Made by a program: the position numbers and the translations under genes
Source: Litoribacter populi
GTDB taxonomy: Bacteria > Bacteroidota > Bacteroidia > Cytophagales > Cyclobacteriaceae
DNA: 64,000 bases
Assembly: GCF_007483685.1 (NCBI RefSeq)
Contig: NZ_VMKN01000002.1
Location: 397,452-461,451, forward strand
Direction: 5' to 3'
Notes under the pieces: generated by a model
Databases searched by the model: none
Told to the model about the DNA's origin: nothing
The model's input: only the letters and a program-made list of their open reading frames with translations
Shown: piece after piece, positions 9,631 to 18,358 of the stretch
Layout: every line of letters starts with the position of its first letter
Numbering within the stretch: position 1 is the first letter of the stretch

Positions 9631-10878
9631 TTACTGTTCAAATTCTTGTTTCAATATTCTAAAGACCTCATCTATGGTTTCTTCCTCGAGCTCCGTCCTG
9701 CGTAGAAGCTCTTCCTTGGTCACTGCCAACACACTCTTGGCTGTATCCAAACCGGTCTTTTTCAATTCTGTAATAACCCAATCTTCAATCTCATCGGTAA
9801 ATTCTGTCAAATCAACATCTTCCTCTTCCTCATATTCGGAAAGCTCACGGAACACGTCAATTTCGTAACCTACCAATCGGCTGGCAAGTCTGATGTTAAA
9901 CCCTCCTTTACCAATTGCCAAAGATACCTGATCAGGCTTTAAAAACACCGAAAGCCTCTTTCCCTCTTCGTTAACTTGTATGGAGCTAACCTTGGCCGGG
10001 CTTAACGCACGGGAAACATATAGTTCCAAGTTGTCGGTATAATTGATTACATCGATGTTTTCATTTTGAAGCTCTCTCACCACAGCGTGGATTCTGCTTC
10101 CTTTCATTCCGACACAAGCACCTACCGGATCGATACGATCATCGTAGGACTCCACAGCTACTTTTGCTCTTTCGCCTGGCTCACGAACAATTTTCTTAAT
10201 GGTAATCAAACCATCATAAACTTCCGGCACCTCATTTTCGAAAAGTCTTTCCAAGAAAATCGGAGAAGTTCTTGAAAGTATGATTTTAGGATTGCCGTTT
10301 ACCATTTCCACTTTGTGGACAATGGCCTTCACAGCGTCACCTTTTCTATATCTATCTTTAGAGATTTGCTCACTTTTTGGTAAAATAAGCTCATTTCCAT
10401 CACTATCCATCAGTAAAGCCTCACGACCTAAAACCTGATAAACTTCTGCGGAGATAATCTCACCTACCAATTCCTCGTACTGTTGGAAAAGCAAATCTTT
10501 TTCAAGATCCTTGATCCTTTGGATCAACGTCTGACGGGCCATCTGAACGGCTCTACGTCCAAAGTCCTCCAATTCTATTTTCTCATATGTCTCTTCACCG
10601 ATTTCAAAATCCGGCTCAAGTTTTCTTGCCTCAGTAAGACTGATCTTGTCGTGATCCCAAATATCCTCTGAGTCGTCGTCTACAATCTCCCTAATCCTCC
10701 AAATCTCAAGGTCGCCTTTGTCGGCATTGATGGTTACATCAAAGTTTTCGTCAGTTTCGTATTTCTTACGAATCATTGCTCTAAATACATCTTCTAGAAT
10801 GCGGATCATCGTAGGGCGATCCACATTTTTAGATCTTGCAAATTCTGCAAATGATTCAATTAAAACTTTAGCATCCAT
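9631..10878 (-). CDS. nusA: transcription termination/antitermination factor NusA
   Basis: RNA polymerase-associated factor for pausing, termination and antitermination. Order: N-terminal RNA polymerase-binding domain (about 1-125), S1 domain (about 130-200, with VYQVLGREALL), then the KH modules, with VGACVGMKGSRI and SLAIGKGGFNIRLASRL carrying the G-x-x-G loops. The C-terminal 60 residues are acidic and helical (TELKKTGLDTAKSVLAVTKE), resembling one acidic repeat. The length of 415 is normal for the phylum. It sits between rimP (five bases away) and infB. ATG start with no Shine-Dalgarno. Confidence 0.97.
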   Translation of the reverse strand: MDAKVLIESFAEFARSKNVDRPTMIRILEDVFRAMIRKKYETDENFDVTINADKGDLEIWRIREIVDDDSEDIWDHDKISLTEARKLEPDFEIGEETYEKIELEDFGRRAVQMARQTLIQRIKDLEKDLLFQQYEELVGEIISAEVYQVLGREALLMDSDGNELILPKSEQISKDRYRKGDAVKAIVHKVEMVNGNPKIILSRTSPIFLERLFENEVPEVYDGLITIKKIVREPGERAKVAVESYDDRIDPVGACVGMKGSRIHAVVRELQNENIDVINYTDNLELYVSRALSPAKVSSIQVNEEGKRLSVFLKPDQVSLAIGKGGFNIRLASRLVGYEIDVFRELSEYEEEEDVDLTEFTDEIEDWVITELKKTGLDTAKSVLAVTKEELLRRTELEEETIDEVFRILKQEFEQ

Positions 10879-10883
10879 TGTGT

Positions 10884-11354
10884 TTATTTAAAAGAGACTA
10901 ATACAATTGATTTCTTTATCTGGTCAAAAGCCACCTGAACATCTTCCTCAACAGCTTTTTTCCCTTTTTCTTTTTTCTTTGTTTTCATGACCACATGCAA
11001 AGACTCCACCGATAACAGTTCGCCTTCCAGCTCCCCACCATCCTCCAGCGTCACCTTTATATTACGGCCTATGTTTTTCTGATACTGCCTTCTGCTGGTC
11101 AATGGAAAATCTAACCCAGGAGAAGAAACCTCCAAAACATATGCCTCTTCCAGTATATCCTTGGCCTCAAGCTCCTCCCCTACGGCACGGCTCACCTTGG
11201 CACAAGTATCGATCTTAAGACCCTCATCGGCATCGATCAGGATAGTCACCTTCTGCTTTCCCGAAGCTTCCTTCAGGTCCACATCAACCACAAAATGGCT
11301 GGCATCGGGCAGATGCTTCTCTACAATTTCTTCTATTGTCTGCTTTAAACTCAT
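10884..11354 (-). CDS. rimP: ribosome maturation factor RimP
   Basis: Assists late 30S subunit assembly. The product of 156 residues begins MSLKQTIEEIVEKHLP. The N-terminal alpha/beta domain contains VDVDLKEASGKQKVTILIDAD and SRAVGEELEAKD; LEVSSPGLDFPL is the characteristic RimP segment; the C-terminal part is an Sm-like barrel (IKVTLEDGGELEGELLSV). A frame extending to TTG 11360 exists; the ATG at 11354 matches the family start better. First gene of the rimP-nusA-infB operon, with a promoter box and a strong hairpin in its leader. Confidence 0.95.
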   Translation of the reverse strand: MSLKQTIEEIVEKHLPDASHFVVDVDLKEASGKQKVTILIDADEGLKIDTCAKVSRAVGEELEAKDILEEAYVLEVSSPGLDFPLTSRRQYQKNIGRNIKVTLEDGGELEGELLSVESLHVVMKTKKKEKGKKAVEEDVQVAFDQIKKSIVLVSFK

Positions 11355-11376
11355 GTTCAAATTTCAGCATAATGAA

Positions 11377-11399
11377 AGAGGGGACTGCTTGTCCCCTCT
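11377..11399 (-). promoter_or_regulatory. perfect hairpin in the rimP-nusA-infB leader
   Basis: AGAGGGGAC (11377-11385) pairs without mismatch with GTCCCCTCT (11391-11399), with a five-base loop. It ends 22 bases upstream of the rimP ATG and lies wholly between the predicted start of transcription and the start codon. No T-run follows it on the minus strand, so it is not an ordinary terminator; a role in mRNA stability or operon control is inferred. Confidence 0.6.
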
Positions 11400-11421
11400 C
11401 TAAATTCGGCTAAGTAGGGTA

Positions 11422-11429
11422 CAAATGTA
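11422..11429 (-). promoter_or_regulatory. rimP operon promoter, -7 element
   Basis: TACATTTG on the minus strand fits TAnnTTTG exactly, 67 bases before the rimP ATG. It predicts a leader of about 60 bases containing the hairpin at 11377-11399. Confidence 0.65.
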
Positions 11430-11603
11430 ATAATTTTTTTTCCTATAAAAAAGAAATAATCCTTACAGAAAATTATTCTCTAGGTTCATTTTAAACCTTT
11501 TTGCTCTAAATTCGATGTTTTTATTTGGACATTCAGGTAATCTAACCCAAGCACATGGCATGTGTTCATTTCACAGTTTTCTTAATTTTCTCTCTCGTTT
11601 TGA

Positions 11604-11611
11604 TAAATTTG
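11604..11611 (+). promoter_or_regulatory. cysS promoter, -7 element
   Basis: TAAATTTG ends four bases before the cysS ATG at 11616, so the predicted first transcribed base is at or next to the A of the start codon. Confidence 0.65.
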
Positions 11612-11615
11612 TAGG

Positions 11616-13109
11616 ATGCATTCAAAAGACTTAAAAATATACAACACGCTTAGCCGGAAAAAGGAACTTTTCGAACCGATAAATCCTCCCTTTGTGGGCA
11701 TGTACGTATGCGGCCCTACCGTGTATGGAGATGCCCACTTGGGCCATGCTCGGCCAGCGCTGACTTTTGACACTTTATACCGCTATCTCACCCATCTGGG
11801 GAACAGGGTAAGGTATGTCCGCAACATTACAGATGTGGGACACCTTGAAGCCGACGCCGATGACGGGGAGGACAAAATAGCCAAAAAAGCTAAATTGGAG
11901 CAGCTCGAACCTATGGAAGTGGCCCAGCATTACACAGACACCTATCACAGGGATATGGACTTGCTCAACACTAAAAAACCGAACATTGAGCCACGTGCTA
12001 CAGGTCACATCCCCGAGCAAATCCAGCTGGTAAAAGACATTTTGGCAGAAGGACTAGCCTATGAGGTAAACGGCAGTGTCTATTTTGATGTACTCAAATA
12101 TCATGAGCGAGAAAAATACGGGAAACTTTCTGGAAGGGTGCTTGAAGATTTAGTTTCCGGTAGCCGGGAGCTGGACGGGCAACAGGAAAAACGAAATCCA
12201 ATTGATTTTGCCCTTTGGAAAAAAGCATCCCCTGAGCATTTGATGAAGTGGGACTCACCTTGGGGACAAGGCTTTCCAGGCTGGCACCTTGAGTGCACAG
12301 CCATGAGCTCCAAGTATCTGGGCAAGCACTTTGATATCCATGGTGGGGGTATGGACCTACTGTTTCCGCATCATGAATGCGAAATCGCACAGGGCAATGC
12401 CTGCAATCATACCGATCCAGCAAAATACTGGATGCACAACAACATGATTACCATCAATGGCCAAAAGATGGGTAAGTCTCTAGGCAACTTCATTACTTTG
12501 CAGCAGCTTTTCAATGGTGACCATGAATTGTTAGAACAAGCTTATAGCCCTATGACCATCCGGTATTTCATCCTGACGGCTCATTATCGTTCCACCTTGG
12601 ACTTTTCCAACGAGGCCTTAAAGGCTGCCCAAAAAGGCTACAAGAAAATTATCAATGCCTTGAGAATCGCAAGAAACCTGAAGTATGAGTACGAAGAAGG
12701 GGTGGAAATCGACGAAAACCAGGTAAAGCAAGTAGAACAAAACATTCAGAATGCTTACCGCGCAATGAATGATGACCTCAATACCGCACAGGCCATAGGT
12801 TACCTATTCAACCTGACCAAAAAAATCAACAGCTGCTTTACCGGCCAGCTAAAATCAGCAAACTTGGGAAAGGAGGTTTTTGAGAAAATGCTCAGCGAGT
12901 ATAAGGTTTTTGTGGAAGATATTTTGGGTTTGGTAGAGGAGAAAACTGACATTCAGTACAATTTGCTTGACGCACTATTAAATGTATATGCTGACGCAAA
13001 GAAAAACCGGGACTATGACTTGGTAGATCAAATCCGCGCAACCTTAAAGACTAATGGCATAATTGTAAAAGACATGAAAGATAAAATCGACTGGGCATAT
13101 GAAGAATAA
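11616..13109 (+). CDS. cysS: cysteinyl-tRNA synthetase
   Basis: Class I synthetase that charges tRNA-Cys. The HIGH signature is HLGH (41-44) just after the zinc ligand Cys32 ([10 protein letters not shown]); further zinc ligands lie in HLECTAMS and [10 protein letters not shown]; the KMSKS signature is KMGKS (284-288). The C-terminal third is the helical anticodon-binding part ([15 protein letters not shown]). The length of 497 is normal. The mRNA is predicted to be leaderless. Its last 11 bases overlap the start of the M28 lipoprotein gene, so the two are co-transcribed and possibly translationally coupled. Confidence 0.97.
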   Translation: MHSKDLKIYNTLSRKKELFEPINPPFVGMYVCGPTVYGDAHLGHARPALTFDTLYRYLTHLGNRVRYVRNITDVGHLEADADDGEDKIAKKAKLEQLEPMEVAQHYTDTYHRDMDLLNTKKPNIEPRATGHIPEQIQLVKDILAEGLAYEVNGSVYFDVLKYHEREKYGKLSGRVLEDLVSGSRELDGQQEKRNPIDFALWKKASPEHLMKWDSPWGQGFPGWHLECTAMSSKYLGKHFDIHGGGMDLLFPHHECEIAQGNACNHTDPAKYWMHNNMITINGQKMGKSLGNFITLQQLFNGDHELLEQAYSPMTIRYFILTAHYRSTLDFSNEALKAAQKGYKKIINALRIARNLKYEYEEGVEIDENQVKQVEQNIQNAYRAMNDDLNTAQAIGYLFNLTKKINSCFTGQLKSANLGKEVFEKMLSEYKVFVEDILGLVEEKTDIQYNLLDALLNVYADAKKNRDYDLVDQIRATLKTNGIIVKDMKDKIDWAYEE

Positions 13110-14079
13110 CTGGATAATCGTAATTCTTCTGGCCATGCTCATTTCCTGCGGCCAGGAACAGACTGAGGAACAGGTAGCGGAAGAAGAATTAAGGGAAGTA
13201 CCGGAATTTAACGCTGATTCTGCTTACAGCTTTATTCAAAAGCAAGTCGATTTTGGTCCAAGAGTACCCAATACTGAAGAGCATCAGGCCACCAAAAGAT
13301 GGTTGGTGGAAAAGTTCGAAACCTACGGAATGACTGTGACTGAGCAGGATTTTGAAACGAAAGCTTATGATGGAACCAACCTGAAACTGACGAACATCTT
13401 CGCTGCGTACAAACCTGAGGCAAGCAAAAGGATACTCTTGGCCGCCCACTGGGACACTAGGCATATGGCCGATAAGGATACTGACGCCATCGACCAGCCT
13501 ATAGACGGAGCCAATGATGGCGGTAGTGGCGTTGGGGTAATTCTGGAAATTGCCAGGGTATTGGCGACTTCCGGACTGGAGCCTGAAGTTGGTGTGGATT
13601 TCATCCTTTTCGACGGGGAAGATTACGGGGAGCCAGAACAGACCAAACCGAGTGATAGAAACCATTCACAAATCTGGTGGGCCTTGGGTTCTCAGCATTG
13701 GTCCAAAAACCCTCATGAGCCGGGCTACTCTGCCTATTATGGAATCTTATTGGACATGGTAGGTGCGAAAGGGGCAAGATTCTATCGAGAAGGTTACTCT
13801 ATGCAGTATGCCCGCAACACTGTGCAGAAAGTTTGGAGAAATGCTCATAGATTAGGGCATGGAGACTTTTTCCCAATGAGAGATTCACATGAAATTATAG
13901 ATGACCATGTGTTTGTCAACCAAGTGGCAAATATCCCTATGATTGACATTGTGGAATACTCCCCTGACTATGGTTTCGGAAAATATCATCATACCCATCA
14001 GGACAGCATGGACCTGATAGATCAGAGAACATTAAAAGCTGTAGGTGAAACCGTTCTCTACACCATATTTCATGAATAA
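13099..14079 (+). CDS. M28-family lipoprotein, glutaminyl-peptide cyclotransferase-like
   Basis: The N-terminus has a hydrophobic stretch and lipobox LISC, Cys17 being the lipidated residue. The rest is an M28 zinc-hydrolase fold. AAHWDTR holds His117, [13 protein letters not shown] holds Asp140, FDGEDYGE holds Glu174, and HHTHQDS near the C-terminus supplies the His. This set and [10 protein letters not shown] resemble bacterial and animal glutaminyl cyclases, which use one zinc (Asp, Glu, His) and turn N-terminal Gln into pyroglutamate. An M28 aminopeptidase is the alternative. Probably periplasm-facing. It overlaps cysS by 11 bases and ends at a two-way terminator. Confidence 0.82.
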   Translation: MKNNWIIVILLAMLISCGQEQTEEQVAEEELREVPEFNADSAYSFIQKQVDFGPRVPNTEEHQATKRWLVEKFETYGMTVTEQDFETKAYDGTNLKLTNIFAAYKPEASKRILLAAHWDTRHMADKDTDAIDQPIDGANDGGSGVGVILEIARVLATSGLEPEVGVDFILFDGEDYGEPEQTKPSDRNHSQIWWALGSQHWSKNPHEPGYSAYYGILLDMVGAKGARFYREGYSMQYARNTVQKVWRNAHRLGHGDFFPMRDSHEIIDDHVFVNQVANIPMIDIVEYSPDYGFGKYHHTHQDSMDLIDQRTLKAVGETVLYTIFHE

Positions 14080-14086
14080 TAAAAAA

Positions 14087-14112
14087 AAAAGATGAGTTTT
14101 AGCTCATCTTTT
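14087..14112. terminator. two-way terminator between the M28 gene and galE
   Basis: AAAAGATGAG (14087-14096) pairs with CTCATCTTTT (14103-14112). There are A's before and T's after, so it can act on both strands. On the minus strand it overlaps the last codons and stop of galE (stop at 14099-14101). Confidence 0.8.
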
Positions 14113-15130
14113 CTTTTTCTTTCAAACTTAACTGCCAATTCCAGGAATCCCTTAAGGCGTCTTCCAAATTCAACCTGGATTTCCAGCCAAGAACCTGATC
14201 AGCCTTGTCTGTATTGGCCCAAACCTTTTCTATATCTCCAGGCCTTCTTGGGCCGATTTTATACTTCAAAGTTTCGCCGCTTACTTTTTCGAAGGTTTTC
14301 ACCACTTCCAATACAGTATTTCCTTCTCCTGTACCTAGGTTGAATAAATCATAATATGTAGAAGGTTTGTCAGCAAGATGCTGGATAGATTTCACATGAG
14401 CTTCTGCCAAATCCACCACATGGATATAATCCCTTATGCAAGTACCATCAGGTGTATTATAATCATCACCATATACGGTAAGCTGCTCCCTAATTCCTGC
14501 ACCAGTTTGGGTGACAAAAGGAATTAAATTGTTTGGAACTCCTAATGGAAGTTCCCCAATAGCAGAACTCGGATGCGCTCCCACTGGATTGAAGTACCTA
14601 AGCGCAATTACTCGCACTGGGGCTTTGCTTTTTACATAATCATTCAGAATATCTTCGCACACCTTCTTGGTGTTACCATATGGGCTTTCTGCTTCTTTGC
14701 GAGGCGTGGACTCCTTGACCGGATTTTCATCTGGCTGTCCATAGACTGTACAAGACGAAGAAAAAACGATATCGCTGACCTCATGTTTACGCATAGTATC
14801 AAGCAAGACCAACAGGGACCCTACGTTATTTTTATAATATTTCAGTGGGTGCTCAGTGCTTTCACCGACAGCTTTATAGGCTGCAAAATGGATTACCCCA
14901 GCAATTCCTTCCGTTGAAAAAATTTCTTCCATAAGTTGGACATCATTGCAATCCCCTTCATAAAGTTTCACCTTTTGCCCTACGATTTTCTCAATGCCTT
15001 TAACCGCGCTTTTGTCAGAGTTGGAAAAGTCATCGACAATCACCGGCTCAAAACCTGCCTCAAAAAGTGCCACAGCGGTATGGGAACCGATATATCCAGC
15101 CCCACCTGTTATTAATATTTTTTTCTTCAT
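14099..15130 (-). CDS. galE: UDP-glucose 4-epimerase
   Basis: Interconverts UDP-glucose and UDP-galactose with tightly bound NAD. Short-chain dehydrogenase fold: Rossmann motif TGGAGYIGSHTAVAL near the N-terminus, the catalytic Tyr-x-x-x-Lys in SPYGNTKK, and the substrate-binding RYFNPVGAHPSS and GTGEGNTVLEV segments. The length of 343 is normal. It lies 93 bases after ugd on the same strand, but a hairpin with a T-run separates them, so it may have its own promoter; I found no exact TAnnTTTG. It shares the UDP-glucose pool with ugd and presumably supplies surface polysaccharide precursors. Confidence 0.96.
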   Translation of the reverse strand: MKKKILITGGAGYIGSHTAVALFEAGFEPVIVDDFSNSDKSAVKGIEKIVGQKVKLYEGDCNDVQLMEEIFSTEGIAGVIHFAAYKAVGESTEHPLKYYKNNVGSLLVLLDTMRKHEVSDIVFSSSCTVYGQPDENPVKESTPRKEAESPYGNTKKVCEDILNDYVKSKAPVRVIALRYFNPVGAHPSSAIGELPLGVPNNLIPFVTQTGAGIREQLTVYGDDYNTPDGTCIRDYIHVVDLAEAHVKSIQHLADKPSTYYDLFNLGTGEGNTVLEVVKTFEKVSGETLKYKIGPRRPGDIEKVWANTDKADQVLGWKSRLNLEDALRDSWNWQLSLKEKEKMS

Positions 15131-15155
15131 AGCTAAAAATCCAATTTTATTTTAA

Positions 15156-15200
15156 ATAAAAAAAGCATAATCAAGGATAAAAATCACCTGATTATGCTTT
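15156..15200 (-). terminator. ugd terminator
   Basis: GCATAATCA (15165-15173) pairs with TGATTATGC (15189-15197). On the minus strand the stem is followed by TTTTTTT. It lies between the ugd stop and galE. Confidence 0.8.
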
Positions 15201-15223
15201 CAATATATGATTCAATCTTTTAA

Positions 15224-16540
15224 TTAGATACCGATCCCATAATGAGTAAAGCCTAGCTCTTTCAAGTATTTAGGATCATAGATGTTTCTTCCATCAAATA
15301 TCACCTTATCATTCAAAAGCTTGGTTAACACATTCCAGCTCGGCATTCTAAATTCAGACCATTCCGTCACAAGCAACAAAGCATCCGCATCTACCAAAGC
15401 CTCATACGCATCATTGCAATAGGTGATCTTGTCTCCAATGTAATGCTCTTTGGCCTCTTTCATAGCAATAGGATCGTAAGCTTTCACTTGGGCACCTGCG
15501 GCAAGAAGTTCGTCGATAATCACACAGGCCGGAGCCTCTCTCATATCGTCGGTGTTTGGCTTAAAGCTAAGCCCCCACATGGCAAAAGTTTTACCTGAAA
15601 GGTCCTCACCAAAGTGCTTTTTCACTTTATTAGAAAGAACGTATTTCTGGTTCTCGTTGACATCTTCTACGGACTGCAATACTTTCAATTCGTAGTTGTA
15701 CTCCCTTGCCGTTCGGATGATAGCCTTCACATCTTTAGGGAAGCAAGAGCCACCGTAACCTACACCAGGATAGATGAATTTGTTACCAATACGAGGATCA
15801 GAACCGATACCTCTTCGAACCATGTTGGCATCAGCCCCCACTAGTTCGCAAAGGTTGGCAATGTCATTCATAAAGGAAATCTTGGTGGCCAACATTGCGT
15901 TAGCCGTATATTTGGTCATCTCTGCAGATGGAATATCCATATAGATAATTCTGTCACCGCTCAACTGGAATGGCTTATAGAGACGCTTCATGATGGCTTC
16001 AGCTTTTTCATCCTCCACACCGATCACGATTCTATCCGGCTTAAGGAAATCCTCCACTGCTGCTCCTTCTTTCAGGAACTCAGGGTTGGATGCCACAGCA
16101 AACTCTAGATCGCTGTTTCTTTCTTCCAAGGCCTTTTTAATCGCGTTGTGCACTTTTTTGCCAGTACCTACCGGCACGGTACTCTTTGTGGCTACTACCA
16201 TGAAATCATCCATGTGTTTGCCTATCCCTTCAGCTACCGATAATACATATTGAAGATCCGCAGACCCATCTTCACCTGGAGGTGTCCCTACCGCGATGAA
16301 AGCAACTTCACTACCCTTTATGGCTTCGCTAAGGTCAGTAGAAAACTGCAACCTCCCGCTTTTGTAATTACGCACTACCATTTCCTCCAAGCCGGGCTCG
16401 TAGATAGGCATAATACCTTGTTTCAAATTATCTATTTTCTTTTGGTCCACATCTACACAGACCACCTCAACGCCTACATCGGCAAAACATGTACCCGTTA
16501 CCAAACCTACATATCCGGTACCTACTACTGTAATTTTCAT
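15224..16540 (-). CDS. ugd: UDP-glucose 6-dehydrogenase
   Basis: Oxidises UDP-glucose to UDP-glucuronate with two NAD. N-terminal Rossmann fold with VGTGYVGLVTGTCFADVG, the central domain with NPEFLKEG and the catalytic Cys266 in GVGYGGSCFPKD, and a C-terminal UDP-binding domain with WGLSFKPNTDDMREAPA. The length of 438 is normal. It is transcribed before galE. A nucleotide-sugar supply role for capsule or exopolysaccharide is inferred from the pairing; no polysaccharide cluster is adjacent. Confidence 0.96.
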   Translation of the reverse strand: MKITVVGTGYVGLVTGTCFADVGVEVVCVDVDQKKIDNLKQGIMPIYEPGLEEMVVRNYKSGRLQFSTDLSEAIKGSEVAFIAVGTPPGEDGSADLQYVLSVAEGIGKHMDDFMVVATKSTVPVGTGKKVHNAIKKALEERNSDLEFAVASNPEFLKEGAAVEDFLKPDRIVIGVEDEKAEAIMKRLYKPFQLSGDRIIYMDIPSAEMTKYTANAMLATKISFMNDIANLCELVGADANMVRRGIGSDPRIGNKFIYPGVGYGGSCFPKDVKAIIRTAREYNYELKVLQSVEDVNENQKYVLSNKVKKHFGEDLSGKTFAMWGLSFKPNTDDMREAPACVIIDELLAAGAQVKAYDPIAMKEAKEHYIGDKITYCNDAYEALVDADALLLVTEWSEFRMPSWNVLTKLLNDKVIFDGRNIYDPKYLKELGFTHYGIGI

Positions 16541-16883
16541 AATTGATTTTTGTAAAATGATTTAGTGTAAAACAATTTTTACCAGTATTGATTAATTTAA
16601 AATGAAGCGGCCGGTCACCGCAGTCCAAATCTTCATGGAGTAAAAAATCCTGGAAGATTCACTTAAAAATTCATTTAAGGGTGATTTGCATCCTTCGAAA
16701 TGTAATCCGAATAAAATCAACAAATTCGAGATCCAATAAACAAAATTTACGCCAACAAATATAAAAGTAAGGTTTCCATAAAAAAACCATTTTCAAAATT
16801 AAGTCAAATTCCATGCAAGAATTCAAAAAAAGATTCTCTAATTTGGAATTTTGAACTGTGAACCCAAATAAACTAGCAAAAGT
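16541..16883. other. intergenic region between ugd and an acyl-CoA dehydrogenase gene
   Basis: 343 bases, AT-rich, between divergently read genes. No exact TAnnTTTG box was found for either neighbour. An open frame on the minus strand at 16671-16991 reads into the dehydrogenase gene and does not look like a gene. Confidence 0.45.
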
Positions 16884-18026
16884 ATGATGAGTTTTGAACT
16901 CAATGAGAATCAAAAAATGATAGCGGAAATGATCCGCGATTTTGGTGCGAAAGAAATCACTCCCTTTAGAAAAGAGTGGGATGACGAGCAAAAGTTTCCG
17001 TTGGAGCTATTCAAAAAACTAGGTGAACTCGGCCTGATGGGCGTATTGGTCCCTAATGAATACGGCGGATCCGGATTCGGTTATTTCGAATACGTGACCG
17101 CAATTGTCGAATTGACCAAACTTGACCCGGGAATTGGCCTATCAATGGCTGCCCACAACTCTCTTTGCACAGGACACATTATGATGTTCGGTACTGAGGA
17201 GCAGAAGAAGAAATATATCCCAAAACTTGCCAGCTGTGAATTTCTGGGTGCCTGGGGACTGACTGAGCCAAACACGGGTTCGGACGCAGGCAACATGAGA
17301 ACCACTGCCGTGGAAGATGGGGATTATTACATATTGAATGGCGCCAAGAATTTCATCACCCATGGTGTATCTGGTGACGTGGCCGTAGTGATCGTCAGAA
17401 CCGGCGAGGTAGGCGATTCACATGGCATGACAGCATTCATTGTCGAAAGAGACACTCCAGGCTTTAAAGGCGGTAGAAAAGAAGACAAGCTAGGGATGCG
17501 CTCTTCTGAGACAGCCGAAATGATCTTCGAGGACTGCCGAGTGCACAAAAGCCAGATTTTAGGGGAGGTTGGAGACGGCTTTATTCAATCCATGAAAATT
17601 TTGGACGGTGGTAGAATTTCCATCGCTGCCCTTTCATTGGGTATTGCTGAGGGAGCTCTTGAAGCTGCTATCCAATACAGTAAGGAAAGACAGCAATTCA
17701 ACAAGCCTATTAGCAGCTTCCAAGGCATTAGCTTTAAACTAGCGGATATGGCCACTCAGGTAGAAGCATCTAAGTTGCTCATCTTCCAAGCTGCCGACCT
17801 TAAAAACAAAGGTCAAAATGTAACCAAGGAAAGTGCTATGGCTAAGCTTTACGCTTCCGAAGTTTCTGTTTCGGTGGCAAATGAGGCTGTACAGATTTTT
17901 GGAGGATATGGATTTACCAAGGATTATCCAGTGGAGAAATACTACAGAGATGCCAAACTTTGCACCATAGGTGAAGGAACCTCTGAGATCCAAAAACTGG
18001 TGATCGGACGCCAAATTTTGAAATAA
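16884..18026 (+). CDS. acyl-CoA dehydrogenase, short-chain/butyryl type
   Basis: FAD enzyme that introduces the alpha,beta double bond in acyl-CoA, first step of beta-oxidation. It has the usual three parts: N-terminal helices, a middle beta-barrel with GLTEPNTGSDAGNM contacting FAD, and C-terminal helices. QIFGGYGFTKDYPVEKYYRDAK and IGEGTSEIQ carry the typical C-terminal signatures; Glu364 in GEGTSE is in the place of the catalytic base. At 380 residues it matches short-chain enzymes. The chain-length preference cannot be read with certainty. Single gene, upstream of rpsU. Start taken at the first of two adjacent ATG codons. Confidence 0.93.
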   Translation: MMSFELNENQKMIAEMIRDFGAKEITPFRKEWDDEQKFPLELFKKLGELGLMGVLVPNEYGGSGFGYFEYVTAIVELTKLDPGIGLSMAAHNSLCTGHIMMFGTEEQKKKYIPKLASCEFLGAWGLTEPNTGSDAGNMRTTAVEDGDYYILNGAKNFITHGVSGDVAVVIVRTGEVGDSHGMTAFIVERDTPGFKGGRKEDKLGMRSSETAEMIFEDCRVHKSQILGEVGDGFIQSMKILDGGRISIAALSLGIAEGALEAAIQYSKERQQFNKPISSFQGISFKLADMATQVEASKLLIFQAADLKNKGQNVTKESAMAKLYASEVSVSVANEAVQIFGGYGFTKDYPVEKYYRDAKLCTIGEGTSEIQKLVIGRQILK

Positions 18027-18049
18027 TATTTCACAATCAGCGCTTCTTT

Positions 18050-18079
18050 TTGGATTGACAGAATAATTGGCTACATTTG
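18050..18079 (+). promoter_or_regulatory. rpsU promoter (TTG-N19-TACATTTG)
   Basis: TTG at 18050-18052 and TACATTTG at 18072-18079 are 19 bases apart, a full match to the Bacteroidota housekeeping promoter. Transcription would begin around 18084-18086, giving a leader of about 20 bases that is mostly ribosome-binding site. Confidence 0.8.
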
Positions 18080-18087
18080 CACTTCGA

Positions 18088-18096
18088 AAGGAGGTG
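18088..18096 (+). promoter_or_regulatory. strong Shine-Dalgarno of rpsU
   Basis: AAGGAGGTG is a nine-base match to the complement of the bacterial 16S rRNA 3' end, spaced nine bases from the ATG at 18104. It fixes the rpsU start and is the only such site at a start codon that I found in this window. Confidence 0.9.
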
Positions 18097-18103
18097 TAAA
18101 ATT

Positions 18104-18298
18104 ATGATCGTAGTAAACGTTAAAGAAAACGAATCTATCGAAAAAGCTTTGAAAAGATTCAAGAAGAAGTTTGACAGAACTGGAGCAATCAGGGAACTGA
18201 GAGCAAGACAGTATTTTGAGAAACCTTCTATCAAAAGAAGAACTGAAGTCATCAAAGCTGCATACAAGCAAAGAATGCAAACGGAGGAAATGGGTTAA
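18104..18298 (+). CDS. rpsU: 30S ribosomal protein bS21
   Basis: A 64-residue basic protein, MIVVNVKENESIEKALKRF at the start, with the family core (FKKKFDRTGAIRELRARQ, YFEKPSIKRR). In Bacteroidia bS21 helps hide the anti-Shine-Dalgarno of 16S rRNA, which is why most mRNAs lack such sites, while rpsU mRNA keeps one and is thought to be translated better by ribosomes lacking bS21 (known from Flavobacterium work). The sequence here fits that: an exceptional site and a full promoter. A longer frame from TTG 18077 would run through the promoter and the Shine-Dalgarno and is rejected. Followed by the recombinase and hpf genes. Confidence 0.97.
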   Translation: MIVVNVKENESIEKALKRFKKKFDRTGAIRELRARQYFEKPSIKRRTEVIKAAYKQRMQTEEMG

Positions 18299-18321
18299 TC
18301 ATTTTCTTTCTCAAGATAAAT

Positions 18322-18358
18322 AAAGCATATTAGTGTAAATATTCACTAATATGCTTTT
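18322..18358 (+). terminator. 14-bp hairpin after rpsU that contains the recombinase start codon
   Basis: AAAGCATATTAGTG (18322-18335) pairs perfectly with CACTAATATGCTTT (18344-18357), loop of eight, followed by only one more T. It may be a weak rpsU terminator or a control element. The recombinase ATG (18351-18353) lies inside the right arm, so the start is paired whenever the stem forms. Confidence 0.65.

Noticed and set aside
13189-13665. 158-residue open frame on the minus strand
   Set aside because: Antisense to the M28 lipoprotein gene and without recognisable features.
16671-16991. 106-residue open frame on the minus strand in an intergenic region
   Set aside because: It reads from inside the acyl-CoA dehydrogenase gene, has mixed composition with no signal or domain, and no -7 box before it.
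18077-18103. Upstream TTG start for rpsU
   Set aside because: It would translate the promoter and Shine-Dalgarno; the ATG at 18104 is nine bases from a perfect ribosome-binding site.
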